Both the position numbers and the translations under genes were made by a program. A stretch of 16,449 nucleotides of DNA, from positions 1-16,449 of the forward strand of contig JACQMB010000041.1 in the NCBI GenBank assembly GCA_016203765.1. Reading direction: 5' to 3'. Shown in pieces: positions 1-7,074 of this stretch. The first letter of the stretch is position 1. Every line of letters begins with the position of its first letter. The stretch is from Deltaproteobacteria bacterium (GTDB lineage: Bacteria; UBA10199; SPLOWO2-01-44-7). The notes under the pieces were generated by a model that worked only from the letters and a program-made list of their open reading frames with translations, was not told the DNA's origin and made no database searches.

Positions 1-1
1 C

Positions 2-637
2 GTTTATGAAACCCAAACGTTAATCATTGCCACGGGCGCTTCGGCCCAATGGCTGGGGCTGGAATCAGAACAAAAACTGATCGGCAAAGGGGTGTCCGCT
101 TGCGCGACGTGCGATGCCTTCTTTTTCAAAAATCAGCATGTGGTGGTCGTCGGCGGGGGTGACACGGCGATGGAGGAGGGGACGTTTCTAACGAAATTCG
201 CCAAAAAGGTGACGATTGTCCACCGGCGCGACCAACTCCGCGCCTCTAAAATTATGCAAAAAAAGGCCAAGGCCAATCCCAAAATCGAGTTTGTTTGGGA
301 TACCGTGGTGGTGGATGTCTATGATGTTGCCAAAGGCAAAGTCACCGGCGTGAAACTCAAAAATGTGAAGACAAAAGTGACGCGCGATCTTCCTTGTGAC
401 GGATTGTTTCTGGCCATCGGCCACAAACCCAACACGGATATCTTCCAAGGACAAATCGCCCTCGACGAAAAAGGCTACGTCAAAACCAAACTCCCCTCGA
501 TGGCGACTTCCGTGCCGGGGGTCTTTGCCTGCGGCGACTGCCAGGATTTTATCTACAAACAAGCGGTGACGGCGGCGGGGACCGGCTGTATCGCCGCCAT
601 GGATGCGGAGCGGTTCCTCTCGGAACATGCGGTATAA
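2..637 (+). CDS. trxB: thioredoxin reductase, C-terminal part (5' end outside window)
   Basis: Flavoprotein disulfide reductase that passes electrons from NADPH through FAD to thioredoxin in the cytoplasm. The reading frame is open from base 2, so the N-terminal FAD-binding part lies upstream of the window. Visible in order: the end of the first FAD segment (IIATGAS), the redox-active CATC motif, the NADP-binding GGGDTAMEEG motif, the HRRD motif that contacts the NADP phosphate, then IGHKPNT and the C-terminal FAD motif GVFACGDCQD followed by the usual AGTGCIAAMDAERFL ending. Everything expected of a bacterial TrxB C-terminal two-thirds is intact. The last 11 bases overlap the preferred start of the next gene, suggesting translational coupling. 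Family assignment is firm; only the 5' end is missing. Confidence 0.96.
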   Translation, partial: VYETQTLIIATGASAQWLGLESEQKLIGKGVSACATCDAFFFKNQHVVVVGGGDTAMEEGTFLTKFAKKVTIVHRRDQLRASKIMQKKAKANPKIEFVWDTVVVDVYDVAKGKVTGVKLKNVKTKVTRDLPCDGLFLAIGHKPNTDIFQGQIALDEKGYVKTKLPSMATSVPGVFACGDCQDFIYKQAVTAAGTGCIAAMDAERFLSEHAV

Positions 638-1583
638 ATTTTTCTGCCTTCTTTTTATGCTGGGCTTGCCCTGCTTGTGCCTCGCCCAGCAAGGCCCCTT
701 TCCCATCCGCACCCAACAGCCGATTTATTTGCAAACGGTGACGATACTCCCAACGCGCGCGGCTGTTTTGGATCCCGGCGTTTTGGAGATCCGCGCCGAT
801 TCGGCCTACTCCAACCTTTTTGAAAATGCTTCGAACGGAGCCTTCAATATCAACCTCGACATGGAGTTGTGGCGCGTCGGCTACGTGGTGAGCTACGGTT
901 TTCTCCCGGACTGGGAGGCCTCTTTGGAAATTGCCACGCTCCATTTTGAGGGAGGGTTTTTGGACTCCTTCGTCCAGGATTTTCACGATGCCTTCGGATT
1001 TCCCAACGGCGGGCGGGGGGCGGTTGCGAACGGGGCCTTCAGCTACGCGGTTTTGCAAAATGGGCAGGCCCTTTATAATGTTGCCCCCCAATCCTATAAC
1101 GCGGGTGACTTGACGGTGACATTAAAAAACCAAATTTTGCCGGAGTTGGCCTGGCTTTTCGCCATGAAATTCCCCAGCCGTTCCGACAACGCGGGATTCG
1201 GTTTGGGTGTTGCGGCTGAAAAATCACACCGGCGCGTGCACGGCTATTTGAATCTCAACTTTCTGGTGGATGACGGCAATGAGGGTTTGGAGAATCTGAT
1301 GCACAAAACCTTTTTCGATTTTTCCGCGGCCGGCGAGTATTCTTTTTCCAAAAAGGTTTCGGCGCTCCTTCAGCTGGTTGGCGGCACTCCCCGGCTGAAG
1401 GGGACCGGTTTGGAGACCTGGGATGGCGTGCCGCTTGATTTGATTATCGGCGCGCGGGGGAGCGAAGGAAAGTTTTTCTGGCAGGCGGCCTTCTCCGAAG
1501 ATGTGACGGCGGTTGGGCCGTCGGTCGATTTTACGGCCTGGATTTCAGTCGGGATGCGAGGCAGGGTGTCAGGTACCCGCTAA
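627..1583 (+). CDS. DUF3187-like exported beta-barrel-type protein
   Basis: Predicted 318-residue exported protein. The chosen ATG at 627 starts directly with a signal peptide (MRYKFFCLLFMLGLPCLCLA, then QQG); an in-frame ATG at 603 would add eight residues in front of it. After the signal comes GPFPIRTQQPIYLQT, which resembles the opening of the DUF3187 family (GPLPIRNQQP-type). The rest is rich in alternating aromatic and polar residues and Gly/Asn turns (AGDLTVTLKNQIL, WLFAMKFPSRSDNAGFGLG, FDFSAAGEYSF, LDLIIGARG), as in outer-membrane beta-barrels. Function is unknown. The start overlaps the end of trxB by 11 bases. The stop overlaps the convergent ssb stop by 4 bases, so no terminator fits between them. 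The DUF3187 assignment is from memory of the family; the exported beta-rich nature is seen directly. Confidence 0.8.
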   Translation: MRYKFFCLLFMLGLPCLCLAQQGPFPIRTQQPIYLQTVTILPTRAAVLDPGVLEIRADSAYSNLFENASNGAFNINLDMELWRVGYVVSYGFLPDWEASLEIATLHFEGGFLDSFVQDFHDAFGFPNGGRGAVANGAFSYAVLQNGQALYNVAPQSYNAGDLTVTLKNQILPELAWLFAMKFPSRSDNAGFGLGVAAEKSHRRVHGYLNLNFLVDDGNEGLENLMHKTFFDFSAAGEYSFSKKVSALLQLVGGTPRLKGTGLETWDGVPLDLIIGARGSEGKFFWQAAFSEDVTAVGPSVDFTAWISVGMRGRVSGTR

Positions 1584-2020
1584 AAGGGAACGTCCTCTTC
1601 GCCGCCGGGTTGATTTTGAGCCGGTTCCGGGCTTGCCGCTTCCGGAAAGGATTCCGTCTCGGCCGATCCCGTTTGGCGGGCACCGCCGGGGGCCCCGCCC
1701 AAGAACTGCACCCGCTGGGCGATCACCTCGGTGGTGTAACGGGTTTTCTTTTCCTGGTCTTCCCACTGGCGGGTCCGGATGCTCCCCTCCACGTAAACCT
1801 GACGGCCTTTCGAGAGATATTTTTCGCAATTTTCAGCCTGCGGGCCGTAGACCACCACGCGATGCCACTCGGTCCGCTCCTGTTTGTTTCCCTGTTTGTC
1901 GGTCCAGCGCTCCGAGGTGGCCATCCGCAGATTGCAGACCGCCTGACCGGAACCCATATAGCGTTTTTCGGGATCGGCCCCCAGATTGCCGACTAAAATG
2001 ACTTTGTTGACGCTTGCCAT
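1580..2020 (-). CDS. ssb: single-stranded DNA-binding protein
   Basis: Predicted 146-residue SSB, which coats single-stranded DNA in replication, repair and recombination and recruits partner proteins through its C-terminal tip. The N-terminal OB fold is clear: MASVNKVILVGNLGADPEKRY, then NLRMATSERWTDKQGNKQERTEWHR and YLSKGRQVYVEGSIRTRQWED. A Gly/Pro/Gln/Glu-rich disordered linker follows, ending in the acidic tip EEDVPF, which matches the DDIPF-type partner-binding tail. The ATG at 2020 is preceded by an AAAGGAG ribosome site at good spacing; the 18 extra codons upstream in the open frame are not SSB-like. It follows the TPR-like gene on the same strand, with 57 bases between. Length and layout are normal for the family. 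Confidence 0.96.
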   Translation of the reverse strand: MASVNKVILVGNLGADPEKRYMGSGQAVCNLRMATSERWTDKQGNKQERTEWHRVVVYGPQAENCEKYLSKGRQVYVEGSIRTRQWEDQEKKTRYTTEVIAQRVQFLGGAPGGARQTGSAETESFPEAASPEPAQNQPGGEEDVPF

Positions 2021-2061
2021 GGTAAGCTCCTTTCGTTGAGGCCCATTCCAAGCATCGCCGC

Positions 2062-2090
2062 GGGCAAAAAGCAACCGCTATTTTTTGCCC
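2062..2090 (-). other. inverted repeat at the end of the TPR-like gene, before ssb
   Basis: The arms GGGCAAAAA (2062-2070) and TTTTTGCCC (2082-2090) are perfect 9-bp complements around an 11-base loop that holds the stop codon of the upstream gene. The hairpin could attenuate read-through into ssb or act as a weak terminator. It lacks a T tract beyond the stem, so a terminator role is uncertain. Confidence 0.4.
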
Positions 2091-2662
2091 TGCCAGGTGA
2101 GGTAATAGGGATGGGTTCGCCATTGGGAAACGACCGATTTGGCCTTTTCCATAGCTTTTTGAGATGCCTCCCTTTGATCTAGCATGGCATAGGCCTCGGC
2201 CAGGTCGAACCAGTTGGTGGGATAATCGGAAAATTTAATCGCTTTTTTGAGGAGTTTGATCGATTTGTTTAAGTCTTGCCTTAAATCCTTCGGCCCGAAA
2301 TGTTTCGGCAGTTCCATATAAACCTCGGCTAACATCCGGTAGGGGCCGCCGTAATCAAAGGAGGGGTCGGCCTTCGAGACCGCCTCCCAATCGGCGAACA
2401 TCTGGCGAAGCCTGCCCGCATACCTAAAGAAACTCTTGTTCGAAAGCCCCAGCGCCTGGGCCCGGTAATAAAGACAGCCGATTTCTCCGACGTTTTTCGC
2501 CAGACAGTCCTCGGCCATTTTTAGCGCCTCCTTGGCCAGCCTTTTTTGTTCGCCCCGGCCGGCGGTCAGGTCGGCCTGGATGACCTTTGCTTTGAGCGGC
2601 TCCCAAGGGGGTTGGGCGTAGACCAGCCAGGGGATCAAAAGAAAGAGAAAAAACGCCTTCAT
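2078..2662 (-). CDS. small exported TPR-like protein
   Basis: Predicted 194-residue exported protein of unknown specific function. The ATG at 2662 gives a clear signal peptide (MKAFFLFLLIPWLVYA, then QPPW) and has GAAGG a few bases upstream; the nine extra codons of the open frame would spoil the signal. The mature part is helical with TPR-style spacing: CLYYRAQALGLSNKS, a central helix pair around the DYGGPYRMLAEVYMELP segment, SIKLLKKAIKFSDYPTNWFDLAEAYAMLDQREASQKAMEKAKSV. The A/Y/L pattern and the NWFDLAEAYAMLDQREAS unit are typical of tetratricopeptide repeats, which bind proteins, here presumably in the periplasm. It ends 57 bases before ssb on the same strand, and its 5' end faces the divergent 568-residue orphan. 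Confidence 0.75.
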   Translation of the reverse strand: MKAFFLFLLIPWLVYAQPPWEPLKAKVIQADLTAGRGEQKRLAKEALKMAEDCLAKNVGEIGCLYYRAQALGLSNKSFFRYAGRLRQMFADWEAVSKADPSFDYGGPYRMLAEVYMELPKHFGPKDLRQDLNKSIKLLKKAIKFSDYPTNWFDLAEAYAMLDQREASQKAMEKAKSVVSQWRTHPYYLTWQGKK

Positions 2663-2743
2663 CCAGCCTTCATAACTAACTGAAATCACAGTGTAAACGG
2701 CAAAATAACAACTTATGGGGGATTTTCTGCCGAAAACTTATAT

Positions 2744-4450
2744 GTGGCGCCAAAAGTCGAACCGCGCGTTTTTTACGATGTCTACACGGTCGGCGAAGAC
2801 CATGTCATTTTGCCGGAAGGGGGAGGGCTATCCAAAATCTGGGACCGGATGACCGGAGACCGGGTCGTGGAGGTGGTCGATGTCAACGGCGATGGTCCCG
2901 GCGACGGCGACACCGCCGTTCTTTTTAATGGGGATAAAGTTGAGAATGCCCGGTTCCAAGGCCCACCCCTCATTCACAAACTGGCCGCCCGCAGGGAATT
3001 CTATCTTGATTTGGCCCGCAGAAGTTTGGCTGGGGACGGTGTGACTTTCGATGTTCGAAATATCGATCCTTCCAGTCTGGAAGGTTTTGCCGTCGCCCTT
3101 GCCGGTTCCATGCAGAATTATGGTGCAGGAAGAGTCGAAGAGGCCAAAGACATTGCCGCCAGTGTCACCGATCATCCGGTTGCCGCCGGCGCGATCGTGG
3201 CGGGGGCAGTTGCTTTGTCGCTTCATCCCAAGGGAAGGATGGCGATGGAGGCCGTGGGTCTGGCCGGCGCTGTGGGTGGTACGGGATACATCGTTCACGA
3301 CCGCGTCGATGGAATAAAAAACGACAAACCGATGGGAAAACGCGATTTGGCCGCGGGCTTTTGCATCGCCGGCGGGGTCTCCGCGTTGCGCGGCATGACG
3401 GTGGAAAGTTTTTGGAACAATACGGTGCAAGGGTTGAGACAGGCCGGCCGTTTTTTGGGTGAGGGTAGCGGCCTCTCCCCCGGCTGGGTGGCGGCGGGGG
3501 CGGATGGAGGATACTTTGTGGTTTCGGGTGCGGCCGCGGTGCCGGCAGTGGCGGCGGCAGTGGAAGGAAAAACGGCCTCTGCGTCGGCTCTTCTTCCTGT
3601 TTCGCAAATGGTCGCCGCGTTTTCCAAGAGCGGCGGGAAGGTGCAGACAAGGGAAGTGCGATTCAGTGAAGAATTCAACCCGGATGAAGCCGCCTGGACA
3701 AACAGTCCTGCCAAAACGTCGGCCGAAGATATTGAAAGCGCGCTGGAATTGGTCATGGAGGAATTGAAGGTGTCGGGTCACGCTGAAGAGGCCGCTCAAG
3801 TAGGTCGAGTGTTGGAAGAGGTCCGGCAAAATTTGGAAGTGGCGGCCGAATTTTACAAGCGTTCCCCGGACCCGGCCTTCCGTCAGGCCATTGTGGAAGC
3901 CTTGAGCGAGATTGAAGCGGCCGCCAATTCCCTGCTCGGTCCTCGCGATCCCCACGCGGCTAAAGTTCTGCTGGAGGGGATGCGGCAAAGGATGACTCTG
4001 CTGCGCGATTCTGCCCAGCGCCTCCGCCTGGCCAGCTTTAAGGTTCCGGGGGTGGGAGACAAGACGGCATTGGTCCTGCCGGAGGTGCCGGAGGGAATTG
4101 AGTTGGCCAAACCGCTGGAGGGTATGTTGCCAGGAAATTTGGACAGGCAAAGAAATTTGATCCGGGGGCTTGAGGGATTTTTTGAAGATCACCAAAAGGG
4201 CAAATTAAAAGCGGCGCTCCGGTACGTGATGGGTATTTATGAACATCGTGTCATTCGTCCCAATGCGCCGCGTGTCTATGTAGCCTATAAGGGAAAAAAA
4301 ATCGTCGTGTTGCGGCTTGGAGACAAAAATACCAATCAAAAGCAAGATATAAAATTAGCGAGACAGCTGGCCAAACAACTGGGCCTCCTTGAGGTGTTCG
4401 TGTATGTCATGGATGGAGATCAAACCGCCGCTTCCGGTTCAGCCAGATAA
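2744..4450 (+). CDS. orphan 568-residue protein with RelE/HigB-like C-terminus
   Basis: I do not recognise the full-length protein. The frame opens with GTG at 2744 and has no convincing ribosome site, so the true start could differ (next in-frame Met is residue 36). Visible segments: an Asp/Gly-rich turn DVNGDGPGDGD (about 46-56) that looks like a partial calcium-binding loop; Ala/Gly-rich hydrophobic stretches at about 146-160, 168-184 and 203-215 that might be membrane-inserting; a second one at about 248-272; a helical charged region at about 325-430; and a basic C-terminal domain (about 475-548). Within the last, PRVYVAYKGKKIVVLRLGD, then KNTNQKQDIKLARQLA, closely follows the RVYYA..G..IVLLL.GGDKSTQ..DI..A pattern of the RelE-superfamily 'addiction module killer' (HigB-like) proteins. 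It lacks a signal peptide. Its end overlaps the convergent gene by 31 bases. The domain match is by eye and the function is inferred. Confidence 0.7.
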   Translation: MAPKVEPRVFYDVYTVGEDHVILPEGGGLSKIWDRMTGDRVVEVVDVNGDGPGDGDTAVLFNGDKVENARFQGPPLIHKLAARREFYLDLARRSLAGDGVTFDVRNIDPSSLEGFAVALAGSMQNYGAGRVEEAKDIAASVTDHPVAAGAIVAGAVALSLHPKGRMAMEAVGLAGAVGGTGYIVHDRVDGIKNDKPMGKRDLAAGFCIAGGVSALRGMTVESFWNNTVQGLRQAGRFLGEGSGLSPGWVAAGADGGYFVVSGAAAVPAVAAAVEGKTASASALLPVSQMVAAFSKSGGKVQTREVRFSEEFNPDEAAWTNSPAKTSAEDIESALELVMEELKVSGHAEEAAQVGRVLEEVRQNLEVAAEFYKRSPDPAFRQAIVEALSEIEAAANSLLGPRDPHAAKVLLEGMRQRMTLLRDSAQRLRLASFKVPGVGDKTALVLPEVPEGIELAKPLEGMLPGNLDRQRNLIRGLEGFFEDHQKGKLKAALRYVMGIYEHRVIRPNAPRVYVAYKGKKIVVLRLGDKNTNQKQDIKLARQLAKQLGLLEVFVYVMDGDQTAASGSAR

Positions 4451-5478
4451 GGCCGCACTTCCTGATAGCTCTCCTCAACCATCACCGGTTCTCTCTCCGG
4501 GGACGGCGGTCCGGCCAGGCGCACCTGATAGATCAGCCGCCAGAGGGCGTCGAAGAATTCCGGAGGATAACGGCGCCGCGGCCGCGCCTCCAGCAAAAGG
4601 GCAAATCCCTGAAAAAAGGCGATGAAACTTTCCTGTTTGGCAGAGGACAAACCTTCAGCGTAAAGGGCCTCCACGAGGTTGCGCACCTCTTGCCGATCTA
4701 TCCGCTCCATTTCCCGTTCCAGATTCCACAACTCTTCGCGCAGGGCCTCATCGGTCACATAGAAACGGCGGCGGGGCGAACCGTTTCCTTCTCGACTTTT
4801 ATAAGTAACGAGGATGGGTGAGCCCTCGGATTGATAAAAGAGATACTGCCTAATGCTGTAAGCCCCCGTTCCTTCTCCCAGCGAAAGCCTCGCCACGGGG
4901 AAACCGGCGGCGCCTCCATGAACAGGGGTCGCATTGATCAGGCGGCCCTGCGCCTGTGCACCCAGCTCCGCAAAACGCCGGTCAGGATCCGCCGCCGCCG
5001 AACCGTTCAGCAGGTCTCGAAGACTTCGGGAGAAGACCAGCGGCTTTCCCACCACCAAGACGGCATCCGTGATTACGCGTCCCAGCCGACTGTGGACAAC
5101 CTCTAATAATTTTCGATCAAAGAAAAGTGCCTCTCCGGCGGCTGGCGCTCCGGGCTGAAAGGTAACACGGGTGAGGTGATAAAAAGGAACGGCCGTTTTG
5201 CTTGGCCCCCTGCCGTTTCCCCCGCCTCCGAAGCCATTCGGGCCGCCGGGGTATTTTGGGGAGCCGCCGCCCAACATTCGCCGGGCCGCGGCCGTTAGCA
5301 GGCGATTGTCGCTGAACAAAGAGGGGGTTGGGGCCGAAGGTTCAAATGCCGCCAAAAGTTTTGCCGCCTCCGAGCTGGCCGAATCCAAATCGGCCGCAGA
5401 GGGTTTCACATCGGCGGCGGTCGTCCAACCGCCGACGATCGGTGCGGCACCCAACCACCCATTGACCATAACACTCAT
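4420..5478 (-). CDS. orphan 352-residue protein
   Basis: No family recognised. The ATG at 5478 (MSVMVNGWLGAAPIVGG) is chosen because AAAAGGAG lies about nine bases upstream; the open frame extends 14 codons further. The first 30 residues are mildly hydrophobic but not a standard signal peptide. A Gly/Pro/Asn-rich flexible linker (roughly 70-95) separates this from a folded part with beta-like segments (TRVTFQPG, DAVLVVGKPLVFSRSL) and an acidic, helical C-terminal half (TDEALREELWNLEREMERIDRQEVRNLVEALYAEGL, then EFFDALWRLIYQVRLAG). It is convergent with and overlaps the 568-residue orphan by 31 bases, and diverges from the lysozyme-like lipoprotein gene. No immunity or chaperone role can be assigned from sequence alone. 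Confidence 0.7.
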   Translation of the reverse strand: MSVMVNGWLGAAPIVGGWTTAADVKPSAADLDSASSEAAKLLAAFEPSAPTPSLFSDNRLLTAAARRMLGGGSPKYPGGPNGFGGGGNGRGPSKTAVPFYHLTRVTFQPGAPAAGEALFFDRKLLEVVHSRLGRVITDAVLVVGKPLVFSRSLRDLLNGSAAADPDRRFAELGAQAQGRLINATPVHGGAAGFPVARLSLGEGTGAYSIRQYLFYQSEGSPILVTYKSREGNGSPRRRFYVTDEALREELWNLEREMERIDRQEVRNLVEALYAEGLSSAKQESFIAFFQGFALLLEARPRRRYPPEFFDALWRLIYQVRLAGPPSPEREPVMVEESYQEVRPYLAEPEAAV

Positions 5479-5521
5479 GGAGGAAGTCTCCTTTTCCTCC
5501 CCCGCCGCCTTCTTGTTCATT

Positions 5522-5548
5522 CGTATAAAATCTTGCTTTGAAAGTCAA
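5522..5548 (-). promoter_or_regulatory. candidate promoter for the 352-residue orphan
   Basis: On the minus strand a TTGACT box (5543-5548) is followed after 15 bases by TATACG (5522-5527). The spacing is short and the -10 is only four of six, so this is tentative. It overlaps the divergent promoter for the lipoprotein gene. Confidence 0.3.
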
Positions 5549-5560
5549 AAGTTTTATAAT
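5533..5560 (+). promoter_or_regulatory. candidate sigma-70-type promoter for the lysozyme-like lipoprotein
   Basis: TTGCTT (5533-5538) and a perfect TATAAT (5555-5560) are separated by 16 bases. The predicted start of transcription, near 5567, leaves a leader of about 33 bases before the ATG at 5600. Confidence 0.55.
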
Positions 5561-5599
5561 GATTGATAGGCAAGGGGAAAAATGCAAGGATTGCCGTCC

Positions 5600-6424
5600 A
5601 TGAGAATATTGTTGATTACAACCCTCCTCTTCTTGAGCTTGACCGCGTGCCGGTCTTCTTCCACCGGCGGCGGCGCGGGGGGAGGCACCACCCCGGCGGG
5701 GAATGAACCGACCGCCGAAGGGGGTACTGCTACGAACACAGCCGCCTATTCCAGCGATAACATCTACGAGGACATTTTGTTTTTTGAAAGCCGGGTGAAT
5801 TCGGCGGAACGGGCCCTGTTTTTGGAAAATTATCGCGCGATCGGCGATGCCATTCTGAGCGCCTGTCCCGTCTATTTTCCGGAGTTTCCCCTGCTGAATT
5901 GCGCCAGGATTTTTGTTTCCAATGTTTTGAAGGAGTCGACCTTTTATCAATTTGAGGCGCACGAGACCGACGCGGAATTTCCGACCCTGGGCCTTCTGCA
6001 AATCCGGCGCTCCTCCACGGTGGGGGATTTCAACACCTACGGCAACCCGGCCCCCCTTCAAGAGCGGGGCATTTATTTTGCGGATCCGACCGACGATCAG
6101 ATGATGAACATCGGCTACAACATCCATCTGGGGATGTGGTACATCTCCCTGCACGGCCGGAGCAACGCGCAGTATGCCAGAATCTATTGCGAGGAGAGGG
6201 AAACCGTGGAGGCCGATCCCGGCACGCTCACCGTGGGACTTTCCTCCCACCGGATCGGACCCACCGCTTATCAGGAGGGGGATCCGGGAGACCTTGCCAC
6301 CGCGCAAAATTATGTGGACGAAATTCGGACCGACTATTTGAGCCTGTTTGCGGCGGAGGGCCAAACCCCCGACGCCGACCACTTCAACCAGACGCTTCCA
6401 TACCTCGCTTCACTCTGCCGCTAG
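5600..6424 (+). CDS. lipoprotein with lysozyme-like (SLT-type) features
   Basis: Predicted 274-residue lipoprotein. The ATG at 5600 is preceded by AAGGA at nine bases; an in-frame ATG at 5582 adds six residues and is also possible. The signal peptide ends in the lipobox LTAC (Cys17), followed by a Gly/Thr-rich linker to about residue 50. In the folded part, a glutamate in NVLKESTF (Glu112), then LGLLQIRR (about 130-137), then NIGYNIHLGMWYISLHG and HRIGPTAYQEGD with YVDEIRTDYLSLF, follow the order of motifs in soluble lytic transglycosylases (catalytic Glu, GLMQI, N..IG..YL, YNAGP). A role in cutting peptidoglycan at the outer-membrane inner face would follow. The match is partial and judged by eye; a non-enzymatic relative is possible. 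The neighbour downstream is a convergent lipoprotein gene only 18 bases away. Confidence 0.65.
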   Translation: MRILLITTLLFLSLTACRSSSTGGGAGGGTTPAGNEPTAEGGTATNTAAYSSDNIYEDILFFESRVNSAERALFLENYRAIGDAILSACPVYFPEFPLLNCARIFVSNVLKESTFYQFEAHETDAEFPTLGLLQIRRSSTVGDFNTYGNPAPLQERGIYFADPTDDQMMNIGYNIHLGMWYISLHGRSNAQYARIYCEERETVEADPGTLTVGLSSHRIGPTAYQEGDPGDLATAQNYVDEIRTDYLSLFAAEGQTPDADHFNQTLPYLASLCR

Positions 6425-6442
6425 AAACGGATACTCAAGAAA

Positions 6443-6930
6443 CTACCGCCTCGTCCCGCTCATGTTATAAAAGGTCTGGCAGTTTTCCGCACAGCCGACA
6501 GGCTCCGTGGTGACGGTGACCGTGGAGGTCCCCGTCAAATTCCCGTCGGTCTGGTTGCCGGAGATTTCGGTGAGCACCTGCCGGCTGCAGACAGGGCTTA
6601 GCGCGGTTGTTTCGGTTGAGGAGACGTCGAAATTGTTTCCGGAGCGTGTTCCGGTGAAGGTGGTTGACCCGGCTTCACTGAAAATTTCCACGGAGTCGTC
6701 GGTTTCGGAAGTGGTAACCGTGATGGTGTCGTTGACGGTGGAGCCGACCGCCCCCGCGTCGGAGCATGTGGTCCCTGCCGTCACCGTTAGGGTTACATCG
6801 TAGATCCCCGCCAGCAGGTCGGAGATACTTGGATTGAGGTCGGGTGTGGTACTATTTCCTCCTCCGCCACCACAGCCTAGTGACGCCGCCAGCACTCCGG
6901 GGTTAAAAGCGAAAGCAGATGTTTTTTCAT
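6443..6930 (-). CDS. small lipoprotein, signal peptide out of frame by one base
   Basis: The intact open frame starts at GTG 6895 with no ribosome site. A much better start is ATG 6930, preceded by AAAGGAGG at six bases and coding MKKHLLSLLTP. That frame runs into a stop shortly after the C run. One extra C in the four-C run (6899-6902 on the plus strand as GGGG) would join it to the downstream frame and give MKKHLLSLLTPGVLAASLGC, a textbook lipoprotein signal with lipobox Cys, followed by a Gly-rich stretch. The mature part (about 135 residues) is Thr/Ser/Val-rich with repeated beta-strand-like segments (YDVTLTVTAGTTC, DTITVTTSETDDSVEIF, STTFTGTRSGNNFDVSS) and four further Cys residues that could pair. 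Function is unknown. Either a recent frameshift mutation or a homopolymer sequencing error explains the break. Confidence 0.7.
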
Positions 6931-7074
6931 GACAGGCCTCCTTTTGTTTTGCCTATACTATGATTATCGGCGGCAGAAGAGCAGAAGTTGCGTCCAAAGT
7001 CAAAAAAAATTTTCAGGCAACTTTTTTTGACTTGTGACGATAACTATTGTAGGGGACTCCAGGAGGAATTTGGC

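Noticed and set aside
2828..4195. Long minus-strand open frame (455 codons) opposite the 568-residue gene
   Set aside because: Its product is rich in His/Arg/Gln with no recognisable domain, typical of the antisense of a GC-rich gene, and the plus-strand frame shows real domain-like sequence.
5342..6382. Minus-strand open frame (346 codons) opposite the lysozyme-like lipoprotein
   Set aside because: It crosses two real genes and a promoter region; the plus-strand frame has a lipobox, ribosome site and promoter.
7027..7050. Promoter TTGACT..TATTGT before the caspase-thioredoxin gene
   Set aside because: The boxes are only 12 bases apart, too close for a standard sigma-70 promoter.
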